Source: Rhineura floridana (taxonomy: Eukaryota; Chordata; Lepidosauria; Squamata; Rhineuridae). From it: a stretch of DNA of 64,000 nucleotides. The position numbers and the translations under genes are program-made. The notes below the pieces were generated by a model. It was given only the letters and a program-made list of their open reading frames with translations. It did no database searches and was not told where the DNA came from. Positions 46,315-56,128 of the stretch are shown here, in pieces (position 1 is the stretch's first letter; every line of letters begins with the position of its first letter). The stretch lies in the NCBI RefSeq assembly GCF_030035675.1, contig NC_084487.1, positions 89,414,486 through 89,478,485 on the forward strand. The letters are read 5' to 3'.

Positions 46315-47891
46315 TACAGTGCTGTGAAAAAGTATTTGCCCCATCTGATTTTCTGCATTGTTGCATATTTTTGGCACTGAATGTTACTAGATCTTGAACC
46401 AAAACCTAATATTAGAGAAAAGAGAAGCTGAGTGAACAAACACACAATTTTGATATTTATTTTATTTATTTATTAAAGAAAGTTAGGCAGCACCCAATGC
46501 CCCTGTGTGAAAAAACAATTGCCTTCCTATTAACTCAACCCAATGAAAGGGATTATTAGGGCCAGGTGTTTGAATACCTTGGTAAAAAATCAGGCCTGAT
46601 TGGGGCCAGCTCTGCCCTGCCCAATAGAAATCTAACTAACTTTCAGATTGAAGTTGCCAGCACACAGGTTCCAAAGCCACATCATGCCATGTTCAAAAGA
46701 AATTCCAGAACTCCTCCGGAAAATCATTGTTGATGCATATCAGTCTGGAAAGGGTTACAAAGCCATTTCTAAGGCTCTGAGGCTCCACCGAACCAGAGCC
46801 ATATTGACCAAATGGAGAACATTTGGGACAGCAGGAGTGGCCGTCCTGCCAAAATCCCTCCAAGAGCAAGGCATAAAATCATCCAGGAAGTTACAAAGGA
46901 CCCCAGAACAACATTCAGGGATCCGTACGCCTCTCTTGCCTCAGCCAAGGTCAGCGTTCATGACTCCACCATCAGAAAGACACTGTGCAAACATGGGATT
47001 CATGGCAGAGTAGCAAGGCAGAAGCCACTGCTCACTACAAAGAACATGAACGCTCATCTAGAGTTTGCCAAAAAGCACCAGGATGATCCTCAAGAGTTCT
47101 GGAACAATGTTGTATGGAAAGATGAGTCAACGATGGAACTGTTTGGGCAACATGGGCCCCGTTATGTCTGGTGAAAACCAAACACTGCATTCCACATGAA
47201 GAACCTCATACCAACAGTCAAGCATGGTGGTGGCAGAGTCATGGTTTGGGGATGCTTTGCTGCATCAAGACCTGGATGACTTGCCATCATTGAAGGAACC
47301 ATGAATTCTGCTTTGTCTCAGAGAATTCTACAGGTGAATGTCAGGCTATCTGTGCATCAGCTGAAGATGATGCACAGCTGGGTCATGCAGCAAGACGATC
47401 CAACACACATCAGTCTACATCAGAATGGTTGAGGAACAAGAAATGTAAAGTTTTGGAATGGCCTAGTCAAAGTCCAGACCTAAACCCCATTGAAATGTTG
47501 TGGCAAGAACTGAAAGGCACAGTTCATGCTCGAAAACACACAAATGTCACTGAGTTAAAGCAGTTCTGCATGGAGGAGTGGGCCAAAATTCCACCACAGC
47601 ACTGTGAAAGACTGATCAGGAACTACAGGAAGCGTTTGGTTGCAGTCATTGCTGCTAAAGGTGGTGTAACCAGGTTTTAAGTCTAAGGGGGCAATTACTT
47701 TTTCACACGGGCATTGGGTGTTTTTTAATTTTCTTAAATAAATGAACTAGTATCAAAAGTTTGTGTTTGTTCACTCAGGTTCCCTTTTCTCTAATATTGG
47801 GCTTTGGTTCAAGTTCTGACAACATTCAGTGCCAAAAATATGCAACAACGCAGAAAAACAGATGGGGCAAATACTTTTTCACGCCATTGTA
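46315..47891 (+). mobile_element. Tc1/mariner element with long IR/DR ends, inactive
   Basis: Element 46317-47889, flanked by TA at 46315-46316 and 47890-47891. Ends cagtgctgtgaaaaagtatt and the inverse of the right end (caatggcgtgaaaaagtatt) belong to inverted repeats of about 200 bp, with gaaaaa-caattgcc type inner repeats at about 46508 and 47690 (IR/DR layout). Transposase runs from about 46684 (MPCSKEIPELLRK) to 47680. Seen: N-terminal HTH region, GRPAKIPPRARHKII, WKDES (first Asp), QQDDPTH (second Asp, where QDNDPKH is usual) and SPDLNPIEMLWQELK (Glu). It is broken: pieces lie in three frames (shift near 46810-46840, another before 47429) and there are stops, e.g. at 47172-47174. Confidence 0.95.
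46684..47680 (+). pseudogene. Tc1-type transposase remnant
   Basis: DD34E-type transposase relic. A piece to about 46830 covers the DNA-binding head. A second frame (46812-47174) covers the linker and the first catalytic Asp. The third (47429-47680) holds the Glu block and the C-terminus ending in VIAAKGGVTRF. Between 47175 and 47428 the family sequence (KHGGGRVMVWGCF) is readable only with stops. It cannot make an active enzyme as it stands. Confidence 0.9.
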
Positions 47892-47934
47892 ATTATACTG
47901 ATCATTCAGATGCTATGTAGACTAGACTATAGAG

Positions 47935-48012
47935 CAGGGATAGCCAACATGGTGCCCTCCAGATATTGCTGGATTCCAGCTCTCATCAGCCAACTTGAAC
48001 GTGGTTGCTAGG
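47935..48012. repeat. Palindromic MITE, family A (half)
   Basis: gcagggatagccaacatggt gccctccagatattgctgga ttccagctctcatcagcc; it follows the Tc1 element after 45 bp. Confidence 0.6.
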
Positions 48013-48700
48013 ATGCTGTATGAAAGCGCCTGAAGTCTGTAACTAGAAGCATTTTGCTCGGCCGAAGGTTGTATTTGGTTTCCACAGAAATCATGTCAAG
48101 TTGGCATTGACAGAGAAAAGTTGGAAGTTGCCCAGAAAATACACTTTACTCAGGGTGCAAGTCACTGCTGAAGCCAATGACACAATTTCCATTGAATTTT
48201 CAGTAATACTAAGCAGTGCCTTCAGTGTTGTTGTAATACGCCTATCAAGATATGGGGGGGGGGTGTTCCTTGTTTTTGGCACATAAAATACAAACCTTAT
48301 AGCTAGCTATATATATATATTTCTCCTTGCATTTAAAACAAACACTGGTCTGGCTATAGTTTTACATTTTTACTATGTACATAAGTGAGAGTGTACTATT
48401 AGATATATATATTTGCAGTACTGCAGCACACCTTTGGTGATAATATAAACAAGATCTATTTTGTCATTATGTAAGGAAAATCACTTTGAAATCTATTGCA
48501 TAAACTTTGTATCCAGAAAGAGCTCCCAAATACAAATAAATTGCTGATCCAAGATATTTACATAGCTATTGTATGCTTACGCGGTATAACTGACACTTTT
48601 TTTTTTATTCTGCATGTTCGACAACCAAGGCTACAGTCTACACAATAAAAGCCATTTTAATAGAAACTCTTGCCGGAATAGTTATTTTCTTAAAATATCC
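48013..48700 (+). other. AT-rich block, possible distal CAV1 3' UTR
   Basis: Repeat-free by eye, AT-rich, with AATAAA at 48535-48540 and 48644-48649 (cacaataaaagccatttt). If the repeats from 45.37 to 48.01 kb are taken as insertions, 43640-45360 plus this block is about 2.4 kb, near the length of mammalian CAV1 3' UTRs. This is inference; no conserved coding is present. Confidence 0.4.
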
Positions 48701-48837
48701 AGTTGCAAACACAGGTTTAACAACTATGTAAAGGGAAGGCTAATCCATTGAAGCCTCCATACAGTGGTTCTATCAAGCCTTGCCCTATCACTGACAGCAA
48801 GTGATTTAAACACTGAGGGCAGTCATGTGTTTTTTCC

Positions 48838-48899
48838 ATACAATTTCCCCTGGGAATGACAGGACTTCATCGTGCTCTGTCACTCCCAGGGGAAATTGC
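48838..48899. repeat. Near-perfect hairpin
   Basis: caatttcccctgggaatgac agga, a 12-base loop, then ctgtcactcccaggggaaat tg: 22-bp arms with one mismatch. Confidence 0.7.
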
Positions 48900-49980
48900 T
48901 CTGTGTTCGTTCAAGGCACATGCTGGCAAGAAGCTCCATGCTGCTCAGGCTGTGGGTGGCTAGATAGATACACAATTTCAGAAGGTTTAAAGAGTGGTAT
49001 GGGGGGAGGAAATGCAGGCAATGTGCAACCTTTGGGCCACCACATCAGATGTTTTAAAATGTATCTTTATAATGTGTACTTCTGGGTGGATTAAGGGTTC
49101 CCCCCCCCAAAAAAAACCCTTCAAACAGGACAGGATGGACTTAGTCCTAGCCCATCTGAGAACTAGGACCAACTGGATTTCAATGGAGTGCATTGGAGTA
49201 ATCCAGTCTTTAAGTTATCAATGTGAGGAACATTGTGGTTGAGCGATCTTCCTTCTCTCCTGTAACTGCTGTGGCCTGTGGAGGTGTCTGTGCCAGTATT
49301 ACAATAGCTTCCACAGCATCCTGTTCAAGGTAAGCTGGAGAGTTCCTCCTCAGTTGCATGTGAAAACAGAGAGAGAGAGAGAAAGCCCTTGCTACAGATC
49401 CATTTGTGAAGCTGAACTTGCATTAGACCAGTCCCTGAAATACAGTGCGAAGGCTGACAGTGGCTCTGCTCGGCATCCACAAAAGCTCCTGCCCAAGTCT
49501 CCCGATGGATGTACAAAAGTAGCAACACCGTCGGTGAAAGCGATGGAACACGGCTATTTTTCATTTCCCCCTCCTCCCTTGTTTTCCTTAGCATCTGGTC
49601 TGATGAAACTTCTGGAGAACTCAAAAGGTTGTTCATACCATTCACTTGCCTCACATCTGGCTCAGGCCCACAGGAGCTCATCATTTTTTTTCTTTTCTTT
49701 GTGCTGCTCTCTTCCATCACCTTCTCCACCCTGAAGAGAAGGGCCTTCCTCAGAGTGATGCATTCTGGGTGAAGTGGCCGGGAGACTGCTTGCCCTGTTG
49801 CTTTGCCAATTTTCTTTAAATTTAGGTAAATGTAAAGTTAAAGTAACTCTCAATTTTTGTCTATGTTTAAACAAAACTAGCTGCTGCAACCAAGCAGCAG
49901 CACAGGTGATCTCCCAGCTGCCTCACCCAGTGTTCAGAGGAAGGACCTTCTCCTCGTTGGCCTTTTCTCAGAGTGTGGCA

Positions 49981-50006
49981 GGGGGCAGGGGGCAGGGGGC
50001 AGGGGA
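49981..50006 (+). repeat. (GGGGGCA)n minisatellite, G-quadruplex-prone
   Basis: Three and a half units of gggggca give four runs of four or more G separated by two bases. Confidence 0.85.
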
Positions 50007-50162
50007 GAGCTGACTGTCATTGCCACCACAGCAAAAAGAAAAGAAAATTGGGAGCCGCCAGCATGCGGTGGAGCGGGAGAAGTTCTTCCTCCATTGTTGG
50101 AGGCAGTGTGCTTCTGAATGCCAGTTGCTGGAAACCGCAGGAGGGGAGAATGTTATTGCATC

Positions 50163-50735
50163 ATAAGAACGTAAGAAGAGCCTGCTGGATCAGGCGAATT
50201 ACCCATCTAGTCCAGCATCCTGTTTTCACAGTTGTCCATGGGAAACCTACAAGTGGGACCTGGGTGCAAAGAGCACTCTCCCTTCCAGCAAGTGGGATTT
50301 GGAAGCATACTTCTCTGACTATGGAGGCAGAACACAGCCATCATGGCTAGGAGCCATTGATCACCTTGGCCTCCATGAATTTGTCTAATCCTCTTGTAAA
50401 TCCATCCAGGTTGGTGGTCATCACTGCTTTTTGTGGGAGCAAATTCCATAGTTTAGCTATGCGCTGTGTGAAGAAGTACTTTCTTTTGTCTGTTCTGAAT
50501 CTTCCAACATTCAGCTTCATTGGATGTCCACGAGTTCTAGTGTTATGAGAGAGGAAGGGGAAAAAAATCTCTATTCATTTTCTCCATGCAATGCATAATT
50601 TTATACACTTCTATCATGTCGCCTCTTTTTTCTCTAAACTAATAAGCCCCAAATGCTGCAACCTTTCCTCAGAGGGGAGTTGCTCCATCCCCTTCATCAT
50701 CTTGTTTGCCCTTTTCTGCTTTTGGCCTTCTCAGA
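50163..50735 (-). repeat. LINE-type (CR1-like) 3' UTR, long fragment
   Basis: Reads on the minus strand and ends in ggatgctggactagatgggt ... ctgatccagcaggctcttct tacgttctta. The upper part (tccattggatg-type, agtttagctatgcgctgtgt gaagaagtactttcttttgt) is a common reptile LINE 3' UTR. The same terminus alone appears at 4534-4625. Confidence 0.6.
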
Positions 50736-50744
50736 AGCATCTCT

Positions 50745-50820
50745 TTGACCACTGTGAGAACAGGATGGTGGGCTGGATGGGCCATTGGCCTGATCCAACA
50801 GGCTCTTATGTTCTCAGGAA
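50745..50820 (+). repeat. Inverted second copy of the same LINE-type terminus
   Basis: actgtgagaacaggatggtg ggctggatgggccattggcc tgatccaacaggctcttatg ttct is the inverse of 50163-50235, placed just after that element's far end. Confidence 0.7.
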
Positions 50821-52150
50821 GAGACGGCAGGAAGATAGGAGGCTGTGACGGTGGCAGCAATGGCAAATCCACTGCAACTGCCTCAGGTCATGCAAACTTG
50901 TGCTGCCCCTGTATTTTTGGTTGGTCCTAGTGAATTTTACCATGCTGTGGATGTCAGGATTCTTTCTAATAGACTAACATGGCAGCCCACAATGTTTACA
51001 TTGGCAGCTATACATGGGGACATGAAGCCTGCCCTCTCAGTTGGTTTTAGATGCTATGTAGTGACCTTCCCACTCAAAGTACTAGTATAGACCTTTCTTA
51101 CCGCTTTTGTGTGTGTGTGTGTGTGTGTGCTCTGTATGTGGAATGCTTAGGAAATTCCCAGTATATTATTGCATGGTATGTTTCTAAAAACTGTCCCTTA
51201 TTCTGCTGGAAAGAACGGCAGCCAAGTAGTCGAGCTTTCCCCGCTACTGTTGAAGATGACATATTGCTACTTCTAACATACAGCACTGCATTTCTCTTTC
51301 AGCTGATATTTATTTATTATTTCACCTGTGTAACACAGCATTCTTCCTCAAAGGGAGCACAGGCCAGATCACAATAATAAAACTATATAAACAAAAACAC
51401 TATAACATATTGCAGGCAGCAGTTAAACCCGGTACTCTAAAAACTTGGTAAAACTATTGTGCAAAAAAGCCTAGATGATCTACAATGCAATGATAATGTG
51501 AGGGCCAAGAATCACAGTCAGCTTTCCACATGAGGGGGCTGTGGGCACAGGGTTCTCTGGTGGGCCCCCTCCTTTGTTAGTCAGTCCTGGTGGGCTTATT
51601 GGAAACAGTGCTTCGAGCAGAGCAAGGCATCTAGATCTGAACACCTTTTACATTTCCCATAATGGTACAAAGCAATGGTACTGGGCACTTTTCAAAGAGT
51701 TAGACCAGACAGAAAAATTAGGGGTGGGCAGGCATCAGCAGTGGGCTCTGATGGAGTGCTGGGGCTATGGCAGCTACCCAAGGATGCTGCTGACCAGAAC
51801 CCCTTGGGGAAGAAGGGTGCAAGGAAACTGGTGGGCAGCATCATACTTCTGAAAGGCATAATGGTCTATCCCCAAAAAACCATATATCACAAAGTTCTTC
51901 TGAAATAGGATTGCCATTAGAAAGAAGAAAAACAGCCTGGCATGCCAGTAACAAAAGCCTAATCTGTAGAAATCCACAAGTTGAAGCATTATCACCTGCA
52001 GACATCTGCACATCTGCTGTTAAAGGTGCAGCACATGAGGCCAGTTGAAAAGTTGGCAACCCTTTCCCAAAGAGAACCTCTTGTCACTTAAATGTCCATG
52101 ACGTCATTGTTAAATTACTGTGAAACAAGAAAATCCATTAAGACCTATCA
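50821..52150. other. Unassigned downstream flank
   Basis: Contains a TG tract at 51109-51129 and, at about 51299-51480, a fragment resembling a LINE 3' UTR on the minus strand (ttatttattatttcacctgt gtaacac then spaced AAAAC runs). No gene recognised. Confidence 0.35.
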
Positions 52151-52239
52151 TTATCTATGCCCCCTTTAATTGACAATATAAATGAACATTTCCATCTTAC
52201 TCATCTTAACAATTCTATTAAGAATGTCATTTTTAATTC

Positions 52240-52390
52240 TTATTTTACAGGTGGGAGAACTGAGGCTAACTCAGAATATTTGCCCAGCAGTGTTCAGCCA
52301 GAGCCATTGCATGAATTACATGGCAGCAAGCTAGTGTTTGTGCATAAAGCTGAGGGCCAGGACCAGTCCTTGGTCCTTGTTATCTTCACA
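52240..52390 (-). repeat. Possible ancient MIR-like SINE fragment
   Basis: ttattttacaggtgggagaa ctgaggctaactcagaatat ttgcccagcag parallels the MIR segment tttacagatgaggaaactga gg...ttgcccaaggtcac. Weak. Confidence 0.35.
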
Positions 52391-52744
52391 CACATTTTCA
52401 AACATGCCTTTGTTGCACAGACCCATCAAATGGTAACGGCTTGAGCAAGAAGCGGGATATGTATCTAAAAAACAAAATGGTTTGCCAGGACAGGACACAT
52501 GAAAATGTGCATTTTATATTTTAACACATGCTCATCTGTAGAAACAGTAATTGAAGGTAATGGGAGTTTGAAAGCACAGTCACCTATGTGTACAGACAAC
52601 ATGGATAGTAGCTGCTGCTTTGTGCGAAGGTGTGTACAATTGCAAACCATGATATACAAAAGTGCACTGTGAAAAAACGCCTATGCATTTCTGTGGCTGC
52701 TTGTGTATACAGCGTCATAACACGCATACTCAAGATCCCAATAT

Positions 52745-52861
52745 CTTCTGGAACACTTCTCCCAATATGAACCTACCCAGTCCCTTAGAACTTTGTCTGA
52801 GGCTCGTCTCCAGGTCTCCTCCTCTGAGGGAGGCTTGGAGGGCAGTGACAAGGGAGAGGGT
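52745..52861 (+). repeat. LINE 3' region, left half (split by LTR element)
   Basis: ctgaggctcgtctccaggtc ... gggaggcttggagggcagtg acaagggagagggt is the first half of a LINE 3' region whose continuation lies at 58577. The agggt at 52857-52861 is the duplicated target. Confidence 0.6.
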
Positions 52862-53663
52862 TGTGATGTTCCTGTATTAATGTATATATGGTAAGTGCTG
52901 TTTGTATAGAAGATATGTGGTAAGTGGAATGAAACAGGAGGGGGGAGTAAATGAGCAGTAGAACGCTGGATGATTGGCTGAGTGTTAGAATGGCTGAGCG
53001 TATAAAAGGAAGAATGACAGTTGAATCTGGGTGGACGTTGGTGGGTTGTTTGAGAAGTGTTTGGTGGGGGTTTTGAGAGGAGATTGTGTGGAGAGTTGGT
53101 GGATGTGAGGAAAGTGTGGAGTTTGGATTAATACTAAGACAAGTATCACAGGAATAGATGAAACCATATGCTTATGTGCCTTTATAAAGTAATCTTGTTA
53201 TTTCTAATATTTAATAAACACTATTTTGGTTTACCGGAGGCCTGATCCTTGGCTGGGGAATATACAGACCAGAGGGGAGGGCAAGGTACTTACCAAGGCT
53301 GAAGGGAAACTGTAACAATTGGTGGCAGCGGTGAAGGGAAGAATATAACACCACAAGTATCCAGAGCAAACCAGAATTATATGCATTCTATATAGATCAA
53401 AGGGATTGGGACAGCTTAAGCACGCAGTCACAGAGGTAACCTGATTGAGAGAGACTCAGGCAGAGTCTCTGGGAATACTGGTTATAGGACGTGACTGGTG
53501 GTGCTGCCTAGCAGGGGGATCTGGTGAGGTCTGTGCTAGAGCGGAGAGAGAAACCATAAAAAAGGACAGTCCGGACTGGTGGAGTCCCTGGTGGTGCCTA
53601 GTGACAGGCAGTAGCCACGAGCAGGTAGGAACCTGACAGGGAGAGCCAGGGAAGGGCATCTCA
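52862..53663 (+). repeat. 5' LTR of the Gmr1-like element
   Basis: About 802 bp, beginning TGTGATG and ending just before tgtggtggcagtagcggtgg, which would be the primer-binding region. It holds a TATA-like gcgtataaaagg near 52999 and aataaacact near 53212. Its 3' end (53505-53663) is repeated at 58413-58571. Confidence 0.75.
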
Positions 53664-53939
53664 TGTGGTGGCAGTAGCGGTGGGATACGAACAACAGAGA
53701 ATACAAACACAGGTGTTGACAAGAGAGTCCAGATACGAATACTAGAGAATCCCTAACAGTGGTGTGGCAAACAGAAATAACAAATAAAGATTACTTGTGA
53801 GAGTGACTGGCAAAGAGTGTGTGGCAAAGAGGGAGTGAACTCCAACATCATGGCTGAATACATAAAGATGAAAACAGAGGAGCTGGTGGAGAAGTGCATA
53901 ACATCCAATTTACCTCACGAGGGTAAAGGTGTAGATTAA

Positions 53940-55799
53940 TTGAGGGTAGCACTAATAGGATTTACAACTGTCCAGCAAAAACAACCTGTCAGGGAAGAGA
54001 CCCCAGAAGGATACTTAAGCAATCCCGCTTATATAGAGTATTTGAGAGAGAAGTTAAGATGGGAGCATGAGTTGGAAACTGAAAGATTGAGGAGGGAGGC
54101 TGATGAGAAAGAAAAGCAGCGAGAGTTGGAAGCTGAGAAGTTGAAGATGGAAACTGAGAGAATGAGAATGGGGTTTGAGGAGAGGGAGAAGCAACGAGCA
54201 GTGGATGCCGAATTACAAGTAGAAAAGTTAAAATTTGAAAGAGAGAAGTTTCATTCTGATGAAACAAGAAAGGACAGAGATGGAGCAAAAATAAAAATTA
54301 CTCCAAAGGACTTTGCTGTCTATGAGCCTGGTCAAGATCCTCAAATTTACCTCAGCACCTTTGAAAAAGCAGCTCAGTTGTGGGGGCTACCTGAAGATAA
54401 ATACATGCAGTATTTATCAAACCTGATTAAAGGGGAATTGGCTGAGGTATACCAATATTTCCCCTCAGACAGGCCCGTCACCTATGCTGAATTCAAAGAA
54501 GCAGTGTTTAAAAGATTCAGACTGGGGCCTGATTATTTTAGAAAGCTTTTCAGAAATTGCCAGATACAGACAGGGAGGTCTTTTGTGGAACTGGGAGCAA
54601 AGTTGATGGATATATTTGGAAAGTGGATGAGTAGTGCCAAAGCTCAGTCAGTGGAAGAGGTGAAAAGCCTCATGATACTGGATCAATTATTCCATCAGTT
54701 ACCACCAGAAATAAGGCTCCTGGTCAAAGACCGTTCCCCTACATCGGTGCAGGAGGCCGCAGAGATGGCGGATCACTATGCCTCCAATAGAACTGGCTGG
54801 GTGGGGAAAACATCAAGAGAGTTTAAACCCAGACCATATAATGGCGGCAAAAAGGATGTGGTGCCACAGCGAGTGAGCCCTCCAATAAAATCTGAAGGGC
54901 ACAGGACACCCCAGAGTGGATCAGTGTACCCTAAAATGGAGGAGAAATTATGCTATAAATGTGGTAGACCGGGGCACCTACATTTTCAATGTGAGGTTGC
55001 CAACCCCATTAGTAATCCTGCTCAGGCAAGGGCAGTAAAAACAGAACCAAAAGATCTAACAACGAAAAAGGTTCAGTTCTGCCAGATAAACTGGACAGAA
55101 GTAAAAGACTTGGATTCGAGTCTAAGAGAAGAAGTGTGTGTTCAAGGGGCAAATTATTGGGCATTGCTTGATACTGGTGCCGCTCAGACATTACTGAGGC
55201 CAGATTTAATAAAATCTGAGGAAATATTACCTCAGGAAACGGTGACTATCCAAGGAGTGAGAGGTCAACCAGAAAACTTACCCATGGCCCTAGTGAAAAT
55301 GCAGTGGAGAGGCCGAGAGGGAAAATATAAAGTAGGTATTAATGCCCAACAACAAGAACCAGTGATACTGGGAAGAGATGTAATGGGGGCACAAGGAAAA
55401 ATATATGTGGTAACCAGACAACAACTTGGCAGAGAGACAGAAGCCATGTTAACAGAGGCTGAAGAAAACAGGGTGGAACCTGTTTTCGAGCCTACGGTCA
55501 CCATAGCAACCCCTGGAAGGCCTGCTGAAAGAGACAAACTGTATCAACTGGTCTCTGGGGAAGAGGCAGAGCAATTCAGGGAAGAACTGAATAAGGATAT
55601 AAGTTTGAAGCAAATAAAGGACCAAGCCCTGACACAAAAGATTCCCTTTACTGACAAGCTGAGGAATCAAATTGTGTGTGAGAATGGGATTTTATACAGA
55701 CTGTGGATGCCTGCTGAGAGAAAGGATGAATGTGAACCAGTGAACCAATTGATAGTACCTAGCAAATACAGAACCAGATTGCAGGACATCTGGGAATAA
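53940..55799 (+). CDS. Gag-protease reading frame of the Gmr1-like fossil element
   Basis: A 619-residue frame. Residues 35-105 form a charged, Glu/Lys/Arg-rich coiled coil (EYLREKLRWEHELETERL). Residues 120-285 are an alpha-helical capsid region resembling the SCAN domain (FAVYEPGQDPQIYLSTFEK; FKEAVFKRFRLGPDYFRK). A zinc knuckle C-X2-C-X4-H-X4-C lies at 338-351. An aspartic protease starts near 400 with the active-site motif LLDTGAAQT (Asp411). These functions would be particle assembly, RNA binding and polyprotein cutting in a living element. Treated here as part of a broken element. Confidence 0.88.
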   Translation: MRVALIGFTTVQQKQPVREETPEGYLSNPAYIEYLREKLRWEHELETERLRREADEKEKQRELEAEKLKMETERMRMGFEEREKQRAVDAELQVEKLKFEREKFHSDETRKDRDGAKIKITPKDFAVYEPGQDPQIYLSTFEKAAQLWGLPEDKYMQYLSNLIKGELAEVYQYFPSDRPVTYAEFKEAVFKRFRLGPDYFRKLFRNCQIQTGRSFVELGAKLMDIFGKWMSSAKAQSVEEVKSLMILDQLFHQLPPEIRLLVKDRSPTSVQEAAEMADHYASNRTGWVGKTSREFKPRPYNGGKKDVVPQRVSPPIKSEGHRTPQSGSVYPKMEEKLCYKCGRPGHLHFQCEVANPISNPAQARAVKTEPKDLTTKKVQFCQINWTEVKDLDSSLREEVCVQGANYWALLDTGAAQTLLRPDLIKSEEILPQETVTIQGVRGQPENLPMALVKMQWRGREGKYKVGINAQQQEPVILGRDVMGAQGKIYVVTRQQLGRETEAMLTEAEENRVEPVFEPTVTIATPGRPAERDKLYQLVSGEEAEQFREELNKDISLKQIKDQALTQKIPFTDKLRNQIVCENGILYRLWMPAERKDECEPVNQLIVPSKYRTRLQDIWE

Positions 55800-55816
55800 A
55801 AAAGACCAAGAGGAGA

Positions 55817-56128
55817 TTGGCTGCACACTATTATTGGCCAAATATCTCCAAAGATGTAAAACAACATTGTCTATCTTGTGGTATATGCCAAAAGGTGGGG
55901 AAAAGTGGAGTAAAGACTAAGGCACCCTTAAAGCCCCTTCCTATAATTGGACAACCCTTTTATAGAGTGGGAGTAGATTTGGTGGGCCCTTTTTCCAAAC
56001 CCACAAGGCATGGCAAGAAATATCTATTGGTGGTGGTGGATTTTGCCACCAGGTACCCAGACGCGGAAGCATTAAGATCCGTAGAAGCCCCTGTAGTGGC
56101 AGAGGCTTTGTTAAAAATCTTTTTTTAA
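55817..56128 (+). mobile_element. Integrase start of the Gmr1-like fossil element
   Basis: Zinc-binding HHCC region (AAHYYWPNISKDVKQHC, then CGICQK) followed by the first part of the integrase core (VGVDLVGPFSKPTRHGKKYL, VVVDFATRYPDA). It ends at the L1 insertion. Position directly after protease supports the Gmr1 assignment. Confidence 0.8.

Noticed and set aside
53940-55799. Host SCAN-zinc-finger gene
   Set aside because: The SCAN-like region is followed by a retroviral-type zinc knuckle, protease and integrase, flanked by LTR sequence, so it is a retroelement.
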